Assembly: GCA_036562635.1 (NCBI GenBank)
Contig: DATCJU010000055.1
Span: 1-12,419, forward strand
Source: DATCJU01 sp036562635
GTDB taxonomy: Bacteria > Actinomycetota > Actinomycetes > Mycobacteriales > Pseudonocardiaceae
Direction: 5' to 3'
DNA length: 12,419 nt
Under the pieces are notes generated by a model. That model saw nothing but the letters and a program-made list of their open reading frames with translations. It was not told the DNA's origin and ran no database searches. Of this stretch, positions 6,089 through 12,419 are shown in pieces (position 1 is the stretch's first letter; the number at the start of each line of letters is the position of its first letter). A program made the position numbers and the translations under genes.

Positions 6089-6766
6089 ATGGTCGATCAC
6101 GCCGTCATCGCCGGTGCGGCGGGCGCGTTGGGCCGCGCCCTGGTGACCGAGTTCCACTCCCGAGGCTGGTCGGTGATCGCGATGGACCGGCCGGGCACCG
6201 CGCTCGACGAACTGTTCGCCGTCCCCGGGGTGACTCCGGTTCCCACGGACCTGACCGATCGGGGCTCGGTGCAGGCGGCGTGGCAACGGGTCGACGAGGT
6301 GGGCCGCCCGCGGGTACTGGTGAACACGGTGGGCGCGTTCGCGGGCGGCACCCTGGACGAGCTGGACGAGGACACGCTGGACGGGATGCTGGGCAGCAAC
6401 CTGGCCGCCGTGTTGTGGTCCTGTCAGGCGGCGGCGCGCCGGATGGCCGAGCAGGGCGGTGTGATCGTCAACGTGGGCTCCCGCACCGGCGTGCGCGGGG
6501 AGGGCCCGGTCGCCTACGCCGCGGCGAAGGCCGGGGTGGTGCGGTTGACCGAGGTGCTGGCCGACGAGCTGCGGCCGTCGGGGATCCGGGTCAACGCGGT
6601 ACTGCCGTCGGTGATCGACACTCCGGCCAACCGGACCTGGATGCCCGAGGACCTGGCGCAGCGGGCGGTGCCGCCGGAGGCGATCGCCCGGGTGATCTCC
6701 TTCCTGTGCTCCGACGACGCCTGGCCGATCAGCGGGGCGATCGTCCCGGTGTACGGGGAGGCCTGA
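6089..6766 (+). CDS. Short-chain dehydrogenase/reductase (SDR) family oxidoreductase
   Basis: A 225-residue Rossmann-fold protein. The nucleotide-binding motif is IAGAAGALGRA (about 7-17), a variant of the classical TGxxxGIG. D33 after the second strand (VIAMD) suggests NAD(H) preference. The NNAG equivalent is NTVGAF (79-84). The catalytic residues are present: N104, S131 (NVGSRTG), Y143 and K147 (YAAAK). The C-terminus GAIVPVYGEA fits the usual SDR end. The length is slightly below the family norm of about 250. The substrate is not predictable. ATG at 6089 has GAGGAGGA (6073-6080) 8 bases upstream; a longer reading from 5852 lacks such support and reads into unrelated sequence. The gene is divergent from ctaD and convergent with the GH2 gene; nothing nearby suggests a pathway. 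Confidence 0.92.
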   Translation: MVDHAVIAGAAGALGRALVTEFHSRGWSVIAMDRPGTALDELFAVPGVTPVPTDLTDRGSVQAAWQRVDEVGRPRVLVNTVGAFAGGTLDELDEDTLDGMLGSNLAAVLWSCQAAARRMAEQGGVIVNVGSRTGVRGEGPVAYAAAKAGVVRLTEVLADELRPSGIRVNAVLPSVIDTPANRTWMPEDLAQRAVPPEAIARVISFLCSDDAWPISGAIVPVYGEA

Positions 6767-6776
6767 CCGGACACGC

Positions 6777-6809
6777 GGGAGGTCCGGCCCACCCGTGGCC
6801 GGGCCTCCC
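6777..6809. terminator. Hairpin between convergent SDR and GH2 genes
   Basis: GGGAGGTCCGGCC (6777-6789) pairs with GGCCGGGCCTCCC (6797-6809) with one G-U pair and a 7-base loop. It lies 10 bases after the SDR stop and 26 bases before the GH2 stop, so it can serve both genes. There is no long T run on either side, which is common for actinobacterial terminators. Confidence 0.7.
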
Positions 6810-6835
6810 CTGTCCCGGTGGTCGGCCCTGTCTGG

Positions 6836-8659
<1,824 letters not shown>

Positions 8660-8692
8660 CGCCTCTCGTTCTCCGACTCGCACCGTGCTGGC

Positions 8693-8716
8693 GGGCACCG
8701 ACTCGAGCCGGTGCCC
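8693..8716 (-). terminator. Hairpin between VOC gene and GH2 gene
   Basis: GGGCACCG (8693-8700) pairs perfectly with CGGTGCCC (8709-8716) around an 8-base loop, just downstream of the VOC stop codon on the minus strand. No T run follows. It may terminate the VOC transcript or reduce read-through into the GH2 gene 34 bases further on. Confidence 0.5.
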
Positions 8717-8725
8717 GGGGCACCC

Positions 8726-9103
8726 TCACCGGCTCGGCCGGGCGCGGACCAGGCAGAACGGGTGGCCCGCCGGGTCGGCGTAGACCCGGTAGCTCCGTTC
8801 CCGGTCCTCGACGTCCAGGGGCCGGGCGCCCAGCTCGAGCACCTGACGTTCGGCGGTGTCCAGGTCGTCGACCTCCAGGTCGAGGTGGGCCTGCTGCGGG
8901 TGCTCCTGGCTGGGCCACCGGGGCGGCCGGTAGCCGTCCACCCGTTGGAAGGCCAGCCCGGCGGCACCGGCGTCGGGGCCGTTCAGGGTGACCCACTCCT
9001 CGTCGGAGTAACTGATCTCCCAGCCGGTGAGTTTCCGGTAGAACTCGGCGAGGGCCTGCGGGTCGGGACAGTCGAGCGCGTAGTACTGCACGCGAGCGAT
9101 CAC
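8726..9103 (-). CDS. VOC-family protein (glyoxalase-like domain)
   Basis: A 125-residue protein with the VOC pattern common in actinobacteria: ARVQYYALDCPDPQALAEFYRKLTGWEI in the first module and AHLDLEVDDLDTAERQVLELGARPL in the second, ending in a YADPAGHPFCLVRA strand. H73 (AHLDLEV) and H114 (AGHPFCL) are kept. These small proteins are usually annotated as glyoxalase-like and their substrates are unknown. The start is taken at GTG 9103 because the family begins right before ARVQYYA; the 60 residues read upstream from 9283 are low-complexity and overlap the neighbouring membrane-protein gene. CAGGA lies about 8 bases upstream, a moderate ribosome site. The gene is read in the same direction as the membrane genes upstream and the GH2 gene downstream, but hairpins lie on both sides. 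Confidence 0.88.
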   Translation of the reverse strand: MIARVQYYALDCPDPQALAEFYRKLTGWEISYSDEEWVTLNGPDAGAAGLAFQRVDGYRPPRWPSQEHPQQAHLDLEVDDLDTAERQVLELGARPLDVEDRERSYRVYADPAGHPFCLVRARPSR

Positions 9104-9151
9104 GGTTCGATCCTGCCGTTCCCGGCCGGGCCGTGCATCGTCATTTGTGTT

Positions 9152-9186
9152 GGGCGCGCACCGACTCGCCCCCTTCCGGTGCGCCC
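9152..9186 (-). terminator. Hairpin after the membrane-protein pair
   Basis: GGGCGCGCACCG (9152-9163) can pair with CGGTGCGCCC (9177-9186) with a two-base bulge and a loop of 13 bases. It begins 12 bases past the stop of the second membrane protein on the minus strand. No T run follows, so it is a plausible but weak terminator ahead of the VOC gene. Confidence 0.5.
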
Positions 9187-9197
9187 CAGCCGAGGGC

Positions 9198-9854
9198 TCA
9201 GGAACGTGATGCCCGGCCACCGAGCTTCCACCACACCCTGAGGCGGGTGCGGAGCCGGTCGGATCCGGTCGGCGCGGAGTCACGGTCCTGGGCCAGTCTG
9301 GCCACCTCCGCCGGGTCCTGCCGCAGCAGTCCCGCGGCCAGCACCGCCGCGGCGACGTAGAGGGGCAGGGTGGGTCCGACCAGTCGTACGGTCTCCTGGC
9401 GCTGGAGGCTCAGGTACTGCTCCCGGGTGATCGGGACGATCTGGTCGTAGTCGACCCAGAGGACGTACTGCCCGTCCTGGATACCGGACGTTCCCGGTGT
9501 GGACGTGGCCACGGCGATCACGAAGGGCACCAGGGCGAGCAGGAACACCGCCCCGGCGGCCACCCTCCAGACCGGGGGAAGCCCGGCGACCGCCGCGACG
9601 AGGATGTCCTCCCGCGACAGGGGCGACGAGGGCGTCGAGACCGTTTTCGCGCGGCGCCGGGCGGTGAGAAGGCACGCCAGGAACAGGAAGGCGGCGGGAA
9701 CGAACGCGACCCCCACGAAATCGGGCAGCGGCGGATCCTGCTGTACCGGCAGGAACGACACCAGGAGTGCGGCCAGGCACCAGCCGATACCCGCCAGCGC
9801 CGGGTACAGCACGAACCGGATCGGCGAACGCCTGCGCTCGTCCTCGGCCGTCAT
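9198..9854 (-). CDS. Four-helix membrane protein of unknown function (second of tandem pair)
   Basis: A 218-residue protein with hydrophobic segments at about 12-34, 46-64, 97-117 and 160-177. Arg/Lys-rich stretches lie at the N-terminus, between helices 2 and 3 (ARRRAK) and at the C-terminus, which by the positive-inside rule puts both ends in the cytoplasm. The loop between helices 3 and 4 would face outward; it contains GIQDGQYVLWVDYD, then REQYLSLQRQETVR leading into LPLYVAAAVLAAGLL. The same arrangement occurs in the upstream protein, so the two are paralogues. I do not recognise a named family. ATG at 9854 follows the upstream stop by 18 bases, so the two genes are almost certainly co-transcribed. 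The 40-residue basic tail after helix 4 is longer than in its partner. Confidence 0.8.
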   Translation of the reverse strand: MTAEDERRRSPIRFVLYPALAGIGWCLAALLVSFLPVQQDPPLPDFVGVAFVPAAFLFLACLLTARRRAKTVSTPSSPLSREDILVAAVAGLPPVWRVAAGAVFLLALVPFVIAVATSTPGTSGIQDGQYVLWVDYDQIVPITREQYLSLQRQETVRLVGPTLPLYVAAAVLAAGLLRQDPAEVARLAQDRDSAPTGSDRLRTRLRVWWKLGGRASRS

Positions 9855-9872
9855 GTCCTGCCGTCCGGACTG

Positions 9873-10511
9873 TCACGCGGGTCGGGAGCGCCGGTCGTCG
9901 TACGCCCTGGCCAGGTTCTTCGGAATGTTCCACAGCCCGGCGGCCAGGACGGCGGTGATCACGTAGAGGGGCAGGGTGATGCTCACCCGGAACCAGGTCT
10001 GCCAGCGCTGGATGCTCAGGTACTTGTCCCAGGTGAGCGGCCAGGGCGAGCCCTCCCCCACCCGGAGCAGGTACTCCCCGTCCTCGATGGTCAGGGTGCC
10101 GGGCGAGGAGTTGATCACACTGAGCACCAGCAGGACCAGCGAGGCGAGCAGGGCCAGGCCCGCGGCCACCCGCCAGGGGCGCGGGACACCACGGACCACC
10201 GACACCGAGGTGGCGCGCAACAGGTCCTCGTTCACCTCGCGCCTGATGTAGGTGCCCAGGGAGAGCGTGTGGTACAGGCCCGAGCGGAACCGGGCGAGGA
10301 AGACCCCCAGCGCGCACAACAACGCACCCGGCAGGAAGGCGTACCGCACGATGTCGGGGCGTGGTTGGCCCTCGGGGGTGGGCAGCAGGGGCAGCACGGC
10401 GGCGACCAGGCACCAGACCACCCCGGCCAGCGCCAGGTACAGCAGCCACCGCACCACCGCCCGCGGCCGGACGTTCCCAGCTCCCACCGGTACCCGCTGG
10501 TCGTCGATCAC
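9873..10511 (-). CDS. Four-helix membrane protein of unknown function (first of tandem pair)
   Basis: A 212-residue protein with hydrophobic segments at about 22-45, 57-74, 114-134 and 174-195. The segment between helices 2 and 3 (ARFRSGLYHTLSLGTYIRREVNEDLL) is basic and probably cytoplasmic. The loop between helices 3 and 4 probably faces outward and carries the part shared with its neighbour: SSPGTLTIEDGEYLLRV, then WDKYLSIQRWQTWFR and TLPLYVITAVLAAGLW. No enzymatic motif or known domain is recognised. The start is taken at GTG 10511, which has a GGGAGAGAC-type site just upstream. The alternative reading from 10637 adds 42 residues rich in Cys, Pro and Arg that do not look like protein. It is the first gene of a two-gene unit. 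Confidence 0.78.
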   Translation of the reverse strand: MIDDQRVPVGAGNVRPRAVVRWLLYLALAGVVWCLVAAVLPLLPTPEGQPRPDIVRYAFLPGALLCALGVFLARFRSGLYHTLSLGTYIRREVNEDLLRATSVSVVRGVPRPWRVAAGLALLASLVLLVLSVINSSPGTLTIEDGEYLLRVGEGSPWPLTWDKYLSIQRWQTWFRVSITLPLYVITAVLAAGLWNIPKNLARAYDDRRSRPA

Positions 10512-10533
10512 GTCTCTCCCGGTCTCTCCCACA

Positions 10534-10549
10534 CCTGCCGGGCAGGGTA
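10534..10549 (-). promoter_or_regulatory. Candidate promoter and operator of the membrane-protein pair
   Basis: The inverted repeat CCTGCC-G-GGCAGG (10534-10546) overlaps a minus-strand TACCCT hexamer (10549-10544) of the TANNNT type, about 33-38 bases before the GTG. A factor bound here would cover the -10. No -35 hexamer is recognisable, so the promoter call is tentative. Confidence 0.35.
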
Positions 10550-10774
10550 GCGGGCACCGGCCGTGCCACGGGGGCTTTTGCTCCTCTTCCGCCCCACATC
10601 TGGTTGTGGTGCTCGGTCGCCTGCCCACTAGGCACACGCGCCGGCCTGGCGACTGGAGCTCAGTCAGGACGGTCCGTGCCGTAACGCGGCCTCACTCGGC
10701 CGCTCACATGGATCCCCCGAACGGAATGCTCCATTCGAGGGAATGTGGTCACCAAGGAGCCCGAAAGCCCCCCC

Positions 10775-10804
10775 ACGTTTCCCCTAGTAGCGCTACGTTC
10801 CCCT
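10775..10804 (+). promoter_or_regulatory. Candidate operator upstream of hsdR: palindrome between direct repeats
   Basis: A perfect 10-bp palindrome GTAGCGCTAC (10787-10796) sits between two near-identical direct repeats, ACGTTTCCCCT (10775-10785) and ACGTTCCCCT (10795-10804), spaced 20 bases apart, about two helical turns. A TACGTT (10794-10799) fits a TANNNT -10 and would give a leader of about 28 bases, but no -35 is seen. The layout suggests a control region for the restriction gene. The binding protein is unknown. Confidence 0.45.
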
Positions 10805-10833
10805 GTTCCCTTGAACGCGGAGGGTGACAAAAC

Positions 10834-12419
10834 ATGGGGGTTGACGCACGCCTGGCGAAGGCGGCACAGCGTTCAGCGAACTTCGGCTACCTGCTGAACT
10901 ACGAACCACTGCTCGTGTTGCACGGCGCAGCAGCTGAGGCCTACGTGTTCACCGACCCGAACACGTCGATGATCAAGGCGCGCCAGTTCGGCGAAGCGCT
11001 CACTGAGGTGCTCTTCACGCGGTTCGGCATCCCTGGCATGCCGTCCCGCCAGGCACAACGTCTGAAGATGCTGGGCGACCAAGGGCTGATCACTCAGCGG
11101 GTACGGCGCTGGTTCGATGCCGTTCGGAAGCAGGGGAACAAGGCCAACCACGAGCACTACGAGAGCCAGCGGGACGCGCTACTGCTCGTCCGTACCTGCT
11201 ACGAGCTGGGTGCTTGGTTCTTCCGCACTGTCGCCGAACACGACGCTCCTCCTCCGTTCGTGCCGCCACAGCCTCCGGCTGAACAGCCGGAACCGACGAA
11301 CCAGGCGGACGCCCAGGCTCTACAGGAACTGCGGGACCAGCTCGCCACCTACCAGGCCGAGCTGGCCGACATGCGCCTGTCGCTCGACGAGCACACCTCG
11401 ATGGCCCAGGCCCAGGCTGAGGCACGTCGCCAGGCCGAGCAGGAGATCCTCGAGGCGGTCCAGGCACAGGGAGAGCTGCGTGACTTGTTGCACCAGCTCT
11501 CCGCACAGGTGACGGAGCTGCAGCAGCAGCTCAGCAAGCGCGCTGAGCAGGCGGAGAAGATCACACCGGCTGAGCGGGACTGGCTGGTGTGTCGGTCGCA
11601 GCTTGCTAGCCAGCCACCGCTGAACGAGGCACAGGTTCGTGAGCGCATTGACGAGATGCTCACCCGAGCTGGCTGGGTGGTGCAGGACCTGAACGTGATG
11701 AACTTGCACGCTGCCCAGGGGGTGGCGGTGCGTGAGGTGCCAACCGCAACCGGCCGCGCTGACTACCTGTTGTATGTGGATCGCAAGTTGGTCGGTGTAG
11801 TGGAAGCCAAGCGGGAGGGCTCCAGCCTGATCAGCGCTGAGCAGCAGTCCCAGCGGTACGCCTCCGGGCTCACCGCTGCCCAGCGGCTGGCGGCCTGGAG
11901 GGTTCCGTTGCCGTTCCGCTACGAGTCGACCGCGGTGGAGACCCAGTTCACCAATGATCTGGATCCGACACCACGACCGCGGCGGGTGCTCTTCTTCCAC
12001 CAACCGAGCACACTCGCCCGCTGGATGCGGGAGGCGGAGGCCAATCCGAAGGCGCCAACGCTGCGAGCTCGTCTACAGCAGCTGCCCCCACTGGTCGAAG
12101 CAGGGTTGCGTCCGGCGCAGATCGAGGCGATCACCTGTCTGGAAAAGTCGCTGGCCGAAGACCGGCCGCGGGCGCTGATCCAGATGGCCACCGGCGCCGG
12201 CAAGACGTTCACCATGGTCACCGAGGTATACCGGCTGCTGCGCTACGGCGGGGCACGGCGAGTGCTGTTCCTGGTGGACCGGAACAACCTAGGTCGGCAG
12301 GCGGAGGCTGCCTTCAACAACTACGTCACCCCTGAAGGCGACCGTTTCGGCACGTTGTACGGGGTACAGCGGCTGACCAGTGCAATGGTGCTGGACTCGG
12401 CCAACGTGGTGATCAGCAC
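10834..12419 (+). CDS. hsdR: Type I restriction enzyme R subunit (HsdR), N-terminal part, with DUF4145-like domain
   Basis: The first 528 codons of a large gene that runs off the right edge. Domains in order: a DUF4145-like helical region (about 15-130, with the pattern RQFGEALTEVL then RKQGNKANHEHY), a Pro/Glu linker (about 135-155), and a Gln/Glu/Ala-rich coiled coil (about 155-250). The HsdR nuclease domain follows, with a PD-(D/E)XK core of D310, E324 and K326 (GRADYLLYVD, VVEAKREG). The helicase region begins with Walker A ATGAGKT (452-458) and motif Ia-like RRVLFLVDRNNLGRQA. HsdR uses ATP to translocate DNA and cleaves away from the recognition site, needing HsdM and HsdS for specificity. 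ATG 10834 has GGAGGG (10819-10824) 9 bases upstream. Of the first 50 codons, 10 end in A or T, against 5 in the SDR gene and 6 in ctaD, hinting at foreign origin. The partner genes are not in view. Confidence 0.93.
   Translation, partial: MGVDARLAKAAQRSANFGYLLNYEPLLVLHGAAAEAYVFTDPNTSMIKARQFGEALTEVLFTRFGIPGMPSRQAQRLKMLGDQGLITQRVRRWFDAVRKQGNKANHEHYESQRDALLLVRTCYELGAWFFRTVAEHDAPPPFVPPQPPAEQPEPTNQADAQALQELRDQLATYQAELADMRLSLDEHTSMAQAQAEARRQAEQEILEAVQAQGELRDLLHQLSAQVTELQQQLSKRAEQAEKITPAERDWLVCRSQLASQPPLNEAQVRERIDEMLTRAGWVVQDLNVMNLHAAQGVAVREVPTATGRADYLLYVDRKLVGVVEAKREGSSLISAEQQSQRYASGLTAAQRLAAWRVPLPFRYESTAVETQFTNDLDPTPRPRRVLFFHQPSTLARWMREAEANPKAPTLRARLQQLPPLVEAGLRPAQIEAITCLEKSLAEDRPRALIQMATGAGKTFTMVTEVYRLLRYGGARRVLFLVDRNNLGRQAEAAFNNYVTPEGDRFGTLYGVQRLTSAMVLDSANVVIS

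Larger units (their letters stand above)
10512..10833. other. Divergent intergenic region between membrane-protein pair and hsdR
   Basis: These 322 bases hold no gene I can support and should contain two divergent promoters. Near the membrane genes there is a tandem GTCTCTCCC (10512-10520 and 10522-10530; GGGAGAGAC in the mRNA sense), the inverted repeat CCTGCC-G-GGCAGG (10534-10546), and a minus-strand TACCCT (10549-10544) that fits a -10. Near hsdR there are GAATG/CATTC/GAATG elements (10724-10745), the palindrome GTAGCGCTAC (10787-10796), and two ACGTT-type repeats. The region has no tRNA, integrase or obvious attachment site. Confidence 0.5.

Noticed and set aside
8660..8698. A GTG start for the GH2 gene 13 codons upstream of the chosen ATG
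   Set aside because: It begins inside the hairpin following the VOC gene, and the added residues do not match the usual GH2 N-terminus.
10708..10827. A 39-codon ORF ending just before hsdR
   Set aside because: No ribosome binding site precedes it, no recognisable sequence is encoded, and it covers the probable control region of hsdR.

Overview
The window is very GC-rich, uses many GTG starts and AGGAGG-type ribosome binding sites, and keeps serB next to ctaD. That gene order is known from actinobacteria such as Mycobacterium tuberculosis (serB2-ctaD). The N-terminus of the cytochrome oxidase subunit resembles those of filamentous actinomycetes, so I infer an actinomycete, perhaps Pseudonocardiales. 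The genus cannot be read from this sequence.

Layout: (1) 1-134, minus: 5' end of a YciI-like gene. (2) 348-776, minus: a small protein tyrosine phosphatase. (3) 884-1563, plus: an ArsR regulator overlapping a VOC-fold gene by ATGA, with a promoter whose spacer holds an inverted repeat. (4) 1656-2453, minus: a Pth2-fold protein. (5) 2560-3795, minus: serB with two ACT domains. (6) 3985-5757, minus: ctaD, followed by a strong intrinsic terminator. (7) 6089-6766, plus: a short-chain dehydrogenase. (8) 6836-8659, minus: a cytoplasmic GH2 glycosidase. (9) 8726-9103, minus: a second VOC protein. (10) 9198-10511, minus: two tandem paralogous four-helix membrane proteins of unknown function. (11) 10834-12419, plus: the first 528 codons of a type I restriction HsdR subunit with an N-terminal DUF4145-like domain, a coiled coil, a PD-(D/E)XK nuclease and the start of a helicase.

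Most of the window is ordinary chromosomal housekeeping and small-enzyme content: serine synthesis, respiration, translation quality control and sugar hydrolysis. Two regions are less ordinary. One is the ArsR-VOC unit, whose regulation can largely be read from the DNA. The other is the right edge, where the hsdR gene has more relaxed codon use and an upstream region with a palindrome flanked by direct repeats. That edge probably starts an accessory defence locus continuing beyond the window. I see no tRNA, rRNA, CRISPR array, transposase or integrase. No clearly novel system is complete inside the window. The best candidates for something undescribed are the tandem membrane pair and whatever accompanies hsdR downstream.
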